A stretch of 64,000 bases of DNA from Leucobacter rhizosphaerae. GTDB taxonomy: Bacteria; Actinomycetota; Actinomycetes; Actinomycetales; Microbacteriaceae. Below, piece by piece: positions 34,235 to 43,689 of this stretch. The stretch lies in assembly GCF_022919175.1 (NCBI RefSeq), contig NZ_CP095043.1:868001-932000 (forward strand), read 5' to 3'. Within the stretch, counting starts at the first letter, position 1. The number at the start of each line of letters is the position of its first letter. The notes below the pieces were generated by a model. The model worked only from the letters and a program-made list of their open reading frames with translations, had not been told where the DNA came from and ran no database searches. The position numbers and the translations under genes are program-made.

Positions 34235-37200
34235 TCAGTCGGTCGACTGGTACGCGCGCACCTTGACGGCGCGCCACGGGCCGACCGGATTGCCGCTCCA
34301 GCGTGATCCGACGGGCACGCTCTCACCGCGCATCACGAGCGACGCCGGGCCGACCGTGGCGTGCGCGCCGATCGTCGCGGCGGGCAGGATCACGCTGTGC
34401 GGGCCGAGCGTGGCGCCGGGCTCGAGCTCCACCCGGTCGAGGCTCATGATCCGGTCGTGGAAGAGGTGCGTCTGCACCACGCACCCGCGGTTCACGGTGG
34501 CGCCGTCGCCGAGCGACACGAGGTCGGGTTCCGGCAGCCAGTACGAGTCGCACCACACCCCGCGCCCGATCGTCGCGCCGAGCGAACGCAACCACACGGC
34601 GATGGCCGGGGTGCCGGCCGCCGCCCGAGCGAACCAGGGGGCGGCGAGCATCTCGGTGAACGTGTCGCTCACCTCGGTGCGCCAGACGAAGCTCGACCAC
34701 AGCGGGTGCTCCCCCACCCGGATCGGCCCGACGATGGCCCACTTCGCAATCGTCGAGATGATGGCGGCGAGCGCGCCCGCGGCGAGCATCACGATGCCCG
34801 AGAGCAGCAGCGTCCAGACGGGGCCCACCACCGCGAGCAGCCACGCGAACGCGAACACGACGAGCAGCCCAAGTGCGCACGTCACGATCACCGGCCCGAT
34901 GCGGCCGAGCTCCCAGAGCGCGCGGGCGAGGCGGAGCGCCCCGCCGGGGCGGTAGGTGCGGTCGTCCTCGCCGTCCTGCGCGGTGCGGCGCAGGCGCGCG
35001 GGCGGGGAGCCGAGCCACGAGGATCCGGCCTTCGCCTTCGCGGGGGCCGCGGACAGCACGGCGACGAGCGAGTACTTCGGCACCCGGTGGCCCTGACCGG
35101 CCATGCCGGAGTTGCCGAGGAACGCGCGCTTGCCGATGCGCACCGGCCCGATCCGGAGCCAGCCGCGGTGCAGCTCGTAAGAGGCGACCATCGTGTCGTC
35201 GGCAAGGAAGGCACCCTCGTCGATGCGGGTCATCTTCGGCAGCAGCAGCACGGTTGAGGCCTCGACGTTCGGGCCGACGCGCGCCCCGAGGAGCCGCAGC
35301 CACGTGGGAGTGACGAGGCTCGAGTAGAGCGGGAAGAGGAAGGTGCGGGAGGTGTCGAGCAGGCGTTCGGTGGTCCAGACCTGCCAGCTCACCCGACTGT
35401 GCAGCGGGTAGGTGCCCGCCTCCATGCCGATCGCGAGCAGGCGCACGAGCAGGATCACCGCGAGCGCGTACGCGAGCCCCACCGCGAGCACCGCCGGCAC
35501 CAGCCAGGCGAGTGCGCCGAGCAGGGCGGCGCCGAGGGTGGGCGCCCCCGCGATCCCGAGACTCACGATCACCCCTCCGAGCGCGAACGCGGCGAACGGC
35601 AGAAGGGCGAGGCCCAGCGACGACAGGCCGTACGCGATGCGCCACGACGGCGCCGGATGCGGGGTGCCCTTGGGCCACGCCTCGGCGCCGGATCCACCGT
35701 CACCGCGCGCGCTCCCGACCCGCACGGCGGGCGATCCGGCCCAGCGCTGCCCCGACTTCACACGACCGAAGACCGCGGAGCCGGGCGACACCTCGGCGCC
35801 GTCGTCGATGCGGGTGCCCGGCGCGAGCGTCGAGCGCGCGCCGACCGTGACGTCGGTGCCGATGCGCACGGGCCCGACGCGCAGCAGGTCGCCGTCGATC
35901 CAGTAGCCCGCGAGGTCGACCTCGGGTTCGATCGCGCTCCGGTCGCCGACCTCGAGCATGCCGGTGATGGGCGGCAGGGTGTGCAGGCTGACGTCGCGGC
36001 CGATGCGCGCGCCGAGGAGCCGCGCGTAGACCGTCACCCACGGCGCTCCCGCGAGCCCGACCGCGTCGATCTGCGCGGAGAACTGCTCCGCGAGCCAGAG
36101 CCGCATGTGGGTGACGCCGCCGCGCGGGTAGTCGCCAGGTTTCAGTCCCGCGAGCAGGATCCGGGCCACGATCGCCGCGATACCCATGCGGCCGAAGGGC
36201 GTCGCGACGGCGAGGATCCCGATCCCGAGCAGCCACCAGGGCGCCGTGGGCAGCACCGCGAAGGCGACGGGATCGGCGGCCCGCAGGATCGTGCCGGCGG
36301 TCAGCAGGTAGACGAGCCAGCGCACGCCGCTCACGATGAAGAGCGGCACGCCGGCGAGCGTCTGCGCCCACTGGGTGCGCTTCGGGGTGGGCGCGGGCTG
36401 GTGGTAGCTGCCGGGATCGGCCTGCAGCTCCGTCGCCGCGATCGCCTTCGCCATCGCACCGAGGCGGGGCACGTCGTAGATGTCGGCGACCGTGAACTCG
36501 GGCACGCGGGCGCGGATCCGCGACACGAGCTGCGCCGCGGCGAGCGAGCCGCCGCCGAGGTCGAAGAAGTCGGAGGTGGTGCTCGGCACGGGCACGCCGA
36601 GCACACGCTGCCACTGCTCGACGAGCCAGCGCGCGGTGTCGCTCAGCCCATCGGCGTCCGCGAGTCCGCCCTCGCCCGCGGCGACGCCGGGGAGCGGCCA
36701 GGGCAGCGCGGCGCGGTCGACCTTGCCGGAGGTGCGCACGGGCAGGTCGTCGACGATCGCGATGAGCGGCATCACGCCGGCCGCGAGGCGCGAGGCGAGG
36801 TGCTCGCGCGCGAGGCCGCGGTCGAACGACGCGGCGCCGTCTCCGTCGGCCGCGCCCTCCACCACGAGGTACCCCACGAGCACCGGCACACCCGCATCGC
36901 TGGCCCGCACGGCGGCCGCGGCGGCGGTGACCCCCGGCAGCTCCTGCAGCGCGTTCTCGATCTCGCCGAGCTCGATCCGGCGCCCGCCGACCTTCACCTG
37001 GTCGTCGGCGCGGCCGAGGAACATGAGCCCCGTCTCCTCGTAGCGCACGAGGTCGCCCGAGCGGTAGGCGCGCTCCCAGCCGAGTGATGGCATGGGCGCG
37101 TACTTCTCGGCGTCCTTCGCCGGGTCGAGGTAGCGGGCGAGGCCCACACCCCCGATGATGAGCTCGCCCGCTTCACCCGGCGCGACCCGCCGGCCCTCGG

Positions 37201-38236
37201 CGTCGACCACCGCGAGATCCCAGCCGTCGAGCGGCACCCCGATGCTCACGGGTGAGACGCCGTCGAGCCGGCAGCCGCACGAGACCACCGTGGCCTCGGT
37301 CGGACCGTAGGTGTTCCAGACCTCGCGGCCCGGTTCGACGAGGCCGGCGACGAGCTCGGGCGGGCACGCTTCGCCGCCGAAGATCAGCAGGCGCACGTTT
37401 TCGATCGTGTCGCGCGGCCACATCGCGGCGAGGGTCGGCACGGTCGAGACGACGGTGATGCTCTGGCGCACGAGCCACTGCGCGAGATCCTCCCCCGACC
37501 GCACGAGCGCGCGCGGCGCGGGCACCAGGCAGGCGCCGTAGCGCCAGGCGAGCCACATCTCCTCGCACGAGGCGTCGAACGCGACCGAGAGGCCCGCGAG
37601 CACCCGGTCGCCGGGGCCGAGCGGATCGTCCTGGAGGTACCAGTTCGCCTCCGCGTCGACGAAGGCCGCGGCGGAGCGGTGCGAGACCGCCACGCCCTTG
37701 GGCACGCCCGTGGAGCCGGAGGTGAAGATGATCCAGGCGGCGTCGTCGAGGGTGGGGGTGGAGGAGTCTGTCTCGAGAGCGGTGTCGCCTGTGCCGGCCG
37801 AGTCCTGATCCCGACCCTGCTCACGCGGCAGGTACCCCGTGTTGCCGATGATGCCCGCGACCCGCGCCTCGCCGAACACGAGCCGCGCCCGCTCGTCGGT
37901 GTCGTCGGCGTCGACCGGCACGTAGGCCGCACGGGCCCGCATGATGGCGAGGATCGCGATGTAGAGCGCCTTCGAGCCGGAGTCCACGCGGATCCCGACC
38001 CGATCCCCCGGCCGCACCCCCGCCGCCCGCAGCCGCTCGGCCTCCGCCTCGACCGCCTCGAGCAGCTCGGCGTAGCTCAGGGCGCCCGAGCCGTCGTCGA
38101 TGGCCGAGGCCTCGGGGTAGGCCGCGGCCGTGGCGTGCAGGATGTCGATGAGGGTGCGCGGATCCGGCGCCAGCGGTCCACGGCTCAGCGGAGCCTGACG
38201 GTCGGGCGCGGGCTCAGGCGCCAAGGTCGTGTGCAA
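34235..38236 (-). CDS. Pls/PosA-type single-module non-ribosomal peptide synthetase
   Basis: A 1333-residue membrane enzyme with the architecture of epsilon-poly-L-lysine synthetase. An adenylation domain (about residues 25-505: IIFTSGSTGVPKGVAVSH, NTYGPTEATVVSCG, YRSGDLVRYEETGLMFLGR, TSGKVDRAALP) is followed by a carrier domain (DFFDLGGGSLAAAQLV) and then three repeats of paired membrane helices plus a left-handed beta-helix domain with RIGxxV hexapeptides. There is no condensation or thioesterase domain. The chosen TTG at 38236 overlaps the tail of the surface protein gene; an upstream ATG exists at 38317. Streptomyces Pls is of similar length (about 1300). The polymerised monomer cannot be deduced. 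Confidence 0.92.
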   Translation of the reverse strand: MHTTLAPEPAPDRQAPLSRGPLAPDPRTLIDILHATAAAYPEASAIDDGSGALSYAELLEAVEAEAERLRAAGVRPGDRVGIRVDSGSKALYIAILAIMRARAAYVPVDADDTDERARLVFGEARVAGIIGNTGYLPREQGRDQDSAGTGDTALETDSSTPTLDDAAWIIFTSGSTGVPKGVAVSHRSAAAFVDAEANWYLQDDPLGPGDRVLAGLSVAFDASCEEMWLAWRYGACLVPAPRALVRSGEDLAQWLVRQSITVVSTVPTLAAMWPRDTIENVRLLIFGGEACPPELVAGLVEPGREVWNTYGPTEATVVSCGCRLDGVSPVSIGVPLDGWDLAVVDAEGRRVAPGEAGELIIGGVGLARYLDPAKDAEKYAPMPSLGWERAYRSGDLVRYEETGLMFLGRADDQVKVGGRRIELGEIENALQELPGVTAAAAAVRASDAGVPVLVGYLVVEGAADGDGAASFDRGLAREHLASRLAAGVMPLIAIVDDLPVRTSGKVDRAALPWPLPGVAAGEGGLADADGLSDTARWLVEQWQRVLGVPVPSTTSDFFDLGGGSLAAAQLVSRIRARVPEFTVADIYDVPRLGAMAKAIAATELQADPGSYHQPAPTPKRTQWAQTLAGVPLFIVSGVRWLVYLLTAGTILRAADPVAFAVLPTAPWWLLGIGILAVATPFGRMGIAAIVARILLAGLKPGDYPRGGVTHMRLWLAEQFSAQIDAVGLAGAPWVTVYARLLGARIGRDVSLHTLPPITGMLEVGDRSAIEPEVDLAGYWIDGDLLRVGPVRIGTDVTVGARSTLAPGTRIDDGAEVSPGSAVFGRVKSGQRWAGSPAVRVGSARGDGGSGAEAWPKGTPHPAPSWRIAYGLSSLGLALLPFAAFALGGVIVSLGIAGAPTLGAALLGALAWLVPAVLAVGLAYALAVILLVRLLAIGMEAGTYPLHSRVSWQVWTTERLLDTSRTFLFPLYSSLVTPTWLRLLGARVGPNVEASTVLLLPKMTRIDEGAFLADDTMVASYELHRGWLRIGPVRIGKRAFLGNSGMAGQGHRVPKYSLVAVLSAAPAKAKAGSSWLGSPPARLRRTAQDGEDDRTYRPGGALRLARALWELGRIGPVIVTCALGLLVVFAFAWLLAVVGPVWTLLLSGIVMLAAGALAAIISTIAKWAIVGPIRVGEHPLWSSFVWRTEVSDTFTEMLAAPWFARAAAGTPAIAVWLRSLGATIGRGVWCDSYWLPEPDLVSLGDGATVNRGCVVQTHLFHDRIMSLDRVELEPGATLGPHSVILPAATIGAHATVGPASLVMRGESVPVGSRWSGNPVGPWRAVKVRAYQSTD

Positions 38237-41117
38237 GTGCGACGGTGCTCTCTCGTCGGGCGGGGGCGGGGATCGTGCGGCGTGCGGTCCGTGCAGCGGC
38301 ACCGAGCGCTCCAGCACCGAGCAGGACCAGCGCCCCGGCCAGTCCGGCGATCAGCAGCTCCTGCCCGCCGTCGGCTCCGGTCTGCGACAGCTGCCCGGGC
38401 CGCGAGGCGCCGGGTGCGGCCGAGGATCCCGATCCGGTGCCGTCGCCGCCGGCTGCGCCGGTCCCGCCGCCGGTGCCGCCGCCGTTCTCATCGCCGCCGC
38501 CCGTGCCGCCGTCCACGGGCGCGAAGGCCCCCGCGAAGTCGAGCACGTAGTCGTGCGACGGGAACTTCATGAGCTCACGGGTGAGATCCTGCGCCTCGAC
38601 CCCGGTGCCGTAGATGTCGACCGTGCCGGCATCTTGCAGCACCCGGACCACGACGTCATCCTGCAGCGACGCGGCGCTGAGGATCGTCTCGTACGATCCC
38701 GACCAGCCGTCAAGTGCGAGCGGAGCTTTGGACTGCACGGGAACCTCCGCCGGGTCTCCCGACCAGCCGAAGATCGCGAAGTTGCCGCTGTCGTCCGCGC
38801 TGCCCGCGGCGATGAGGTAGTTGCCATCGTCGGTCTCGGTGATGTCCCGGATCGCGCGACCGCCGAGATCGAGCGTGAAGTAGTCGGAGATCTCGATCGC
38901 GGCGCCCTCGGCGATCACGGCCTGGATGTTGTCGACGGCGATCACGAGGGCGAGGGTGCCCGCGGGATCGTTCGCGGGATCCACGGCGACGGGCACGAGC
39001 GGCGAGCGGAAGCCGAGCCAGAACGTGGTGCCGTCCGGCGCGAAGGTGGCGCCCTCGAGGTTCAGCGAGTTCGGTCCCTCGGCCGAGGTGCCGGGGGTCG
39101 TGGCGCGCTCGAACTGGAAGGCGCTGGCACCCGCGCCGTGCGCGTTGGAGGTGTCCCACGCGGTGAGCGCCTCGCGGAACCCGGTGGCCTCACCCGCGAA
39201 CGTGAGCGTCGTCGCGGCGCCGCTCCCCGAGACCTCGGTCGCGAACACGATGTCGCGGTGCGGCCAGGAGTTGCCGCTGCGGGAGTTGCCGAGCGATCCC
39301 ACCCAGTAGATCGTGTCGCCGATGCGGGCCGCGGCCTCGAGGTCGAAGGTGCGGTCGGTCGGGTGGGTCATCTGCCCCGTGAAGTCGAACTCGGCGACGG
39401 GCTCGCCCGTGGTCGGCCCGTAGAGCCGGATCTGGTTCGAGTCGTCGTCGGCCACCAAGAAGTGACCATCACCCACGTCGTAGCCGGCCGAGGCGTCGGC
39501 GACGCCCACGTGCGCGCTGGCGGTGGCGTCGGCGAGCGGCGCCGAGACCGCGTACTGCAGCGGGGAGTCGGCGGTGCGGCCGTCGGCGGCCGTGACCGTC
39601 AGGGTGATTGTGGTGGTGCCGACGCCCGAGGGCACGGCGGTGAGGGCGAAGGATCCGTCGGCGTTGAGCTCGACGCTGACGTTCTCGTCGGCGACGACGC
39701 TCGGGTCGGCCGAGGTCGCGGTGACGGTGAGGCCGGTGGCGGGATCGGCGGGATCGGCGGGATCGGCCGCGAGGCTGTCTGCGGGCTCGGTGCCGTCTGC
39801 AGGCGCAGCGTCGTCCGCCCCGGGATCCGAGATCCTGCCGGTCGCCACCGGGTTCGAGGTCGAGCCGAGCACGGCCGACAGCGCGTTGCCCACGCCGCCC
39901 GCGACCCGGGCGTTCCAGGTGACCGTGGGAGTCAGCGTGATGACCGCCGGGCCGGTGCCGGGCACGAAGCCGGGTGCGAAGTCGACGCCGCGGAAGGAGG
40001 TGTTCGGCGCCGCGGTGGCGAGCACCTCGGACGGCGCCGAGGCCATGGCGCCGGGCTCGGCGTCCGGCGCGTCAATGATGGCGACGAGCTCGTTCTGCTG
40101 GCTGGCGCCGCGTGTGGCGTAGAGCACCACGGCGTCATCGGCGACTCGGCCAGTGAGCCCCCAGAACTGGCCGGGGAACTGATCCTCGACCACCCAGGTG
40201 GTGCCGTCGAAGCCGTAGCGCACGAGCGCCGGGGCGCCCTCGGTGTAGGCCACGTAGAGGTGGTCGCCGACGAAGACGAAGTCGTGCGGCACGGTGCTGC
40301 CGTTCGGGGCGGCGGCGATGAGAGTCATCTCGGCGGTCTCGGTCGGGAGGCCCGCGCCCACCCGGTTGATGCCGTGGTAACCGTCGCGGTCGGACGAGAC
40401 GTAGAGCTGACCGTCGTGGATCACCGGCACGCGGGTGTTGTTGAGTACCGAGCCGCCGGTGGTCACGGCAACCGGGGTGGTGCCGCCCTGCTCGATCGTG
40501 AGGACGCCCGCGCGCACCGCGCCGGCCGAATCGTGGCCGTGGCCGCCGGTCCAGTAGCGCTGCCCGTCGGCCGTGACGACCCCGCGGATGTGGCGCTTGC
40601 TGTAGGCGCCGGCCAGGGTGGTCGAGGTGTCGACATTACCCGCGGCGTCGACCCGCGCGATGACACGGAGCGTTTCGGGGGCGGTCGCGTCGTTCGCGTC
40701 GGCGCCGACCGGAGCGTTGTAACCCCCGAGCGTGACGACCTGGTGGTCGGCGGACTGCTGCAGCGCACCCGCCTGATCCCGGTCGATGCCGAGCGTGAAC
40801 GGGAACTGACCCTCGGCCGCCTCCGTCGGCAGCGGGGTCGTGGTGCCCGCGGCGCCGGTCGAGTCGAAGTTCTGGATCGCGACGGGTCCCGCCTGCTTCG
40901 TCCACTCCAGCGCGCCGTCACCGGTGACGACCACCGAGAGCGCGTCCGGCGTCACCTCCTGCTCGGCCAGCGCGGGGGTGGTCAGCGCGGGGTTGGCCAG
41001 CGCGGGCGTGGCGGGTGCCGGGGCGGCGGCCGGCGCTGCGGCGGCCGGGGCCACCAGTGCGCCGAGGGTCAAGATGGCGGCGCAGAAGCCGCCCGCGACC
41101 GATGTCGCTGTTCGCAT
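38214..41117 (-). CDS. large secreted surface protein with LxxTG-like sorting signal
   Basis: A 967-residue protein with a Sec signal peptide (VAGGFCAAILTLGALVAPAA with an Ala-rich cleavage region). The body is beta-rich and resembles cell-surface propeller/YVTN-like domains (DGHFLVADDDSNQIRLYGP, IRDITETDDGNYLIAAGSA), with an Ig-like cadherin-type segment near ADPATGLTVTATSADPSVV. The C-terminus has a Gly-rich linker, LSQTGADGG, a hydrophobic helix and a basic tail, matching a sortase sorting signal with LSQTG in place of LPxTG. GAGGAG stands 7 nt before ATG 41117. Its 3' end overlaps the presumed synthetase start. Confidence 0.85.
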   Translation of the reverse strand: MRTATSVAGGFCAAILTLGALVAPAAAAPAAAPAPATPALANPALTTPALAEQEVTPDALSVVVTGDGALEWTKQAGPVAIQNFDSTGAAGTTTPLPTEAAEGQFPFTLGIDRDQAGALQQSADHQVVTLGGYNAPVGADANDATAPETLRVIARVDAAGNVDTSTTLAGAYSKRHIRGVVTADGQRYWTGGHGHDSAGAVRAGVLTIEQGGTTPVAVTTGGSVLNNTRVPVIHDGQLYVSSDRDGYHGINRVGAGLPTETAEMTLIAAAPNGSTVPHDFVFVGDHLYVAYTEGAPALVRYGFDGTTWVVEDQFPGQFWGLTGRVADDAVVLYATRGASQQNELVAIIDAPDAEPGAMASAPSEVLATAAPNTSFRGVDFAPGFVPGTGPAVITLTPTVTWNARVAGGVGNALSAVLGSTSNPVATGRISDPGADDAAPADGTEPADSLAADPADPADPATGLTVTATSADPSVVADENVSVELNADGSFALTAVPSGVGTTTITLTVTAADGRTADSPLQYAVSAPLADATASAHVGVADASAGYDVGDGHFLVADDDSNQIRLYGPTTGEPVAEFDFTGQMTHPTDRTFDLEAAARIGDTIYWVGSLGNSRSGNSWPHRDIVFATEVSGSGAATTLTFAGEATGFREALTAWDTSNAHGAGASAFQFERATTPGTSAEGPNSLNLEGATFAPDGTTFWLGFRSPLVPVAVDPANDPAGTLALVIAVDNIQAVIAEGAAIEISDYFTLDLGGRAIRDITETDDGNYLIAAGSADDSGNFAIFGWSGDPAEVPVQSKAPLALDGWSGSYETILSAASLQDDVVVRVLQDAGTVDIYGTGVEAQDLTRELMKFPSHDYVLDFAGAFAPVDGGTGGGDENGGGTGGGTGAAGGDGTGSGSSAAPGASRPGQLSQTGADGGQELLIAGLAGALVLLGAGALGAAARTARRTIPAPARRESTVALAHDLGA

Positions 41118-41362
41118 GTCAGAACTCCTCAAGTCGTGTGGCGTTGGAGCCGCTCCTACCCAACCAGTGGCGAGTGAACGGGATCCGCTGCGGAGGTGAC
41201 CGGCGGGTGAACAGCGCCGCGCGGGCGGCTCCGGGGTTACGGGTCCGACACCTGCGAGGTGTTGAAGTCGGGATCCCGCGCCCCTAGCCTGAGAGGGGTG
41301 CGGTGCGGGATCCGGTGCCACATGCCAGTTCGCCCTTGCTTGACCTTGCGGAAGGACCTCAC

Positions 41363-41848
41363 ATGCAGCTCGGATTGCATTTCAGGCTCGACGATGAGGA
41401 AGCCGCGCGGGTGCTCGAGGCGGCCGGTGACGACGAAGCGCTGCACGAGGTGCTCGACGCGCTCGAGGAGGACGAGGCGGTCTTCCTCCGGGCGTGCGAG
41501 ACGGATAAGGCGTGGGATCCGATCGCGTGCGCGATCGCTCCGGCCGGCGAGGACGACGCGTGGCCGGATCGCGGGGTGATCGGCGGGGCGCGGGAGCTGC
41601 AGGTCGACGACGAGTCGTGGGTGACGTACCTCTCCCCCGATGAGACGGCGGAGGTTGCGGGGTTCCTGGCGGAACTTACTGACGAGGAGTTCTCGCACCG
41701 CTACCGGGAGATGCCCGAGGAGCTCCGCAACCCGGAGTTCGGCGCGGACGAGGAGGGCTACGCGCTCGGCAACCTCGACGGGCTGCGGACGTTCTTCGCG
41801 GCCGCGGCCGCCGAGGGGCGGCACGTCGTATTCACGGTGTGGTTGTGA
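41363..41848 (+). CDS. DUF1877/YfbM-family protein
   Basis: A 161-residue protein. The pattern ETDKAWDPIACAI, DRGVIGGARELQ, WVTYLSPDETAEVAGFL, MPEELRNPEF and DLDGLRTFFAAAAAEGRHVVFTV follows the DUF1877 (YfbM) family, with the conserved DKxWxxI motif. Function unknown. GGAAGG lies 6-7 nt upstream of ATG 41363. The 3' end overlaps the end of the small membrane protein gene on the other strand by 17 bp. Confidence 0.85.
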   Translation: MQLGLHFRLDDEEAARVLEAAGDDEALHEVLDALEEDEAVFLRACETDKAWDPIACAIAPAGEDDAWPDRGVIGGARELQVDDESWVTYLSPDETAEVAGFLAELTDEEFSHRYREMPEELRNPEFGADEEGYALGNLDGLRTFFAAAAAEGRHVVFTVWL

Positions 41849-42038
41849 GGTTCGCGGTGCTCGTCGTGCCGACGACCGCAGTCGTCTGACCGCCGGGCTG
41901 CACCAGCTGCAGATTCTGGGTGACGCTCAGCACCGTGACGACCACGGCCAACGTCGCGACGAGCGCGACCCCGCACGCCGCGGTGACGGCCGCTGCGATG
42001 AAGATGGACGGCCGCTGAAACACCTGTGCAATGGTCAT
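41832..42038 (-). CDS. small single-pass membrane protein of unknown function
   Basis: A 68-residue open frame with ATG at 42038 and a GGAAG ribosome site 5 nt upstream. The product begins MTIAQVFQRPSIFIAAAVTA with one long hydrophobic helix (about residues 11-38) and a Thr/Val-rich tail. No family was recognised. It may be a real small protein; its convergent 3' end overlaps the DUF1877 gene. Confidence 0.5.
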   Translation of the reverse strand: MTIAQVFQRPSIFIAAAVTAACGVALVATLAVVVTVLSVTQNLQLVQPGGQTTAVVGTTSTANLTTTP

Positions 42039-42121
42039 GCTTCCAGGGTTGCGGGTGGGTGGGGGTCGGCGCGTCAGACTGGGGTACCGGAGGGGTGGGA
42101 CTTGGGGGTGAATTGCATTTC

Positions 42122-42162
42122 GCTGGGGTTGACCCAACTACCCGGACTTGAACCAAGAACAA
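42122..42162 (-). repeat. left degenerate copy of tRNA-Gln 3' end (attachment remnant)
   Basis: On the + strand GCTGGGG (42122-42128), a 10-bp insertion (TTGACCCAAC), then TACCCGGACTTGAACCAAGA and ACAA (42139-42162). The last 24 bases differ at two positions from the intact tRNA-Gln at 52160-52183 (minus-strand T-arm and acceptor side). It marks the left edge of the A+T-richer island. Confidence 0.75.
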
Positions 42163-42411
42163 CTCAATAGATCTAAGCCCACGGTCTACCCCCGTGCTTT
42201 AGGCCGAAAATCCGCGTAATTACAGGGTTTCTGGCTCCCTTAGTTTGCATCGAATATGCATTGACCCTTGGCAAAGAGTGACTTTCGGCGCAAAAAGCTG
42301 CTCAAGAAGTGACGCTCTAGGCGCTAACCCCAAGCCGCCGATCCGACCCGGGTTTGGTGCGCGTAGCCAGTCGCACGCGATGTACGAATCGGCGTGTTGG
42401 AGGTGATGATG
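42163..42411. other. intergenic stretch at the left edge of the island
   Basis: No gene recognised. It contains a CTAAGCCCACGG / CCGTGCTTTAG hairpin (42173-42203), which may be a further tRNA-like scrap, and the GGAGG ribosome site (42399-42403) of the following gene. Base composition is visibly more A/T-rich than the DNA to the left. Confidence 0.6.
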
Positions 42412-43365
42412 ATGTTGGATAGTGGCATGGGAAGTGATGCCGAAAGTCTGCGCGTTGCCAAACTGTTGCTTAGCGGTGCGCTTGATGCGTCGTTCGTTCC
42501 CATTCCGGAGGCGCAGACAGCGCAGGCGGATCTCCGCTCGAAGGATAGCGCGCACGTCGCCGAGGTCAAGAGGATCACTAGTGACTCGTTGCGCGAGCTA
42601 AGCAAGGCGACGGCGAAGCATGAGACGAGCCGAGACATACCGGAGCTGGCCCGACGCTGGCTAGTTCTAATCGACGCAGAGACCAACAGCGATTCGTTCC
42701 CGCCTATGCCAAATTTCGTAGAACCGAGGCCGACGGAGCGACTACAGCTCAAGGCGGCTGGCTTCTCCGTGCAATCGAAGGCCGAGCGAGAGGCGGAGTT
42801 CCGAGCTACCCATCTTGGCCCGCGCAAGCCCACGCCGCGAGTAAAGGGACTGATCGATGCGCTGCTGCCGTATCTGCGAATACTCGAAGAACACGGCGCT
42901 ACTGAGATGTCCCGGGGCTGGCAGCCATTGGTTAAGACTGACGAGGTCAGCTTGGCGCAGCGGGCGATTTTGAGCGCCGTTGGCAGCGGGATGGTGTCCT
43001 CGTTCGTTCCCGAGTCAGCACCAGCTGGTGTGGACATCTGTCTCAGCTGGGGCTACCACCGGACCAGTCGCCCCGACACGATCGCGAGCCGCGTTCAAAC
43101 GTGGCTTGACAGCGACTTGTCAGCGAATCTGAGGGAGAGCCTGGCGCGGGCGCCGGAGGGCACCCGTCGTCATGCTGTGTTGGTTTTCGATGCGGTTAGT
43201 GAACCGGAATTCGAGTATATGGCCTCGGTCGGCACGGTGCCGAGTATCGCGCTAATCTTTCCCGACGAGGTTGACGTGCTCTGGACGGTCTTCAGAGAAC
43301 GGGCGCTTTCCTACGATGCGGAGCATGACTGGCGATCGCATGTGATCCGCTCTATTGCTGTGTGA
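42412..43365 (+). CDS. hypothetical protein of the island
   Basis: A 317-residue protein, unrecognised. ATG at 42412 has GGAGG 8 nt upstream; two in-frame ATGs and a GTG lie just before it. The N-terminal third is helical and charged (VAEVKRITSDSLRELSKATA), the middle has KGLIDALLPYLRILEEHGA, and the C-terminal third looks alpha/beta (HAVLVFDAVSEPEF, SIALIFPDEVDVLWTVFRER). No signal peptide or membrane helix. Codon use is less G/C-biased than in flanking core genes, which suggests acquisition. It is separated from the restriction genes by an IS3 remnant, so a joint function is uncertain. Confidence 0.7.
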   Translation: MLDSGMGSDAESLRVAKLLLSGALDASFVPIPEAQTAQADLRSKDSAHVAEVKRITSDSLRELSKATAKHETSRDIPELARRWLVLIDAETNSDSFPPMPNFVEPRPTERLQLKAAGFSVQSKAEREAEFRATHLGPRKPTPRVKGLIDALLPYLRILEEHGATEMSRGWQPLVKTDEVSLAQRAILSAVGSGMVSSFVPESAPAGVDICLSWGYHRTSRPDTIASRVQTWLDSDLSANLRESLARAPEGTRRHAVLVFDAVSEPEFEYMASVGTVPSIALIFPDEVDVLWTVFRERALSYDAEHDWRSHVIRSIAV

Positions 43366-43689
43366 CAGCCCCACGTTTGGATAATGAACCTACCGATACG
43401 GCTTTCCAAACGATTCTCAAGCAAGTGTCCGGCGCTGAAATCGTTGGTTTCCCATGCTTTCAAGGGCTCTGAGCGACGTGGGCCGCGGAACCGAAACCCC
43501 AAGAGACACGACTCGCGAGGCGCAGTCGCAAAGATTCCGGCGAAGTCTCAAACACGATTGACCACCGAGCAGAGCGTGAACTGAATAGCGCATGTCCGAG
43601 CCACACGAATGCCGCCCCCAACAATACGACCGCCCAAGTCGATAGATACTCGCGGACAGCGGGGAACGCGGACGGCCACCTTTGGCTAC
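43366..43689. other. gene-free stretch before the IS3 remnant
   Basis: No supportable gene. Short frames here have neither ribosome sites nor recognisable products. The stretch is probably eroded DNA left by the insertion sequence or earlier rearrangements. Confidence 0.55.

Noticed and set aside
38229..41177. A 982-codon + strand frame opposite the surface protein
   Set aside because: Its product is a Gly/Arg/Val mirror sequence without domains. The minus-strand gene has signal peptide, sorting signal and ribosome site.
42122..42205. Possible complete tRNA at the left island edge
   Set aside because: The T-arm is tRNA-like, but the acceptor and anticodon stems cannot be formed around it and a 10-bp insertion breaks the acceptor side.
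43384..43584. 66-codon frame between the unknown gene and the IS3 remnant
   Set aside because: No ribosome site, no recognisable product, Arg/Lys/Ser-rich composition; likely chance.
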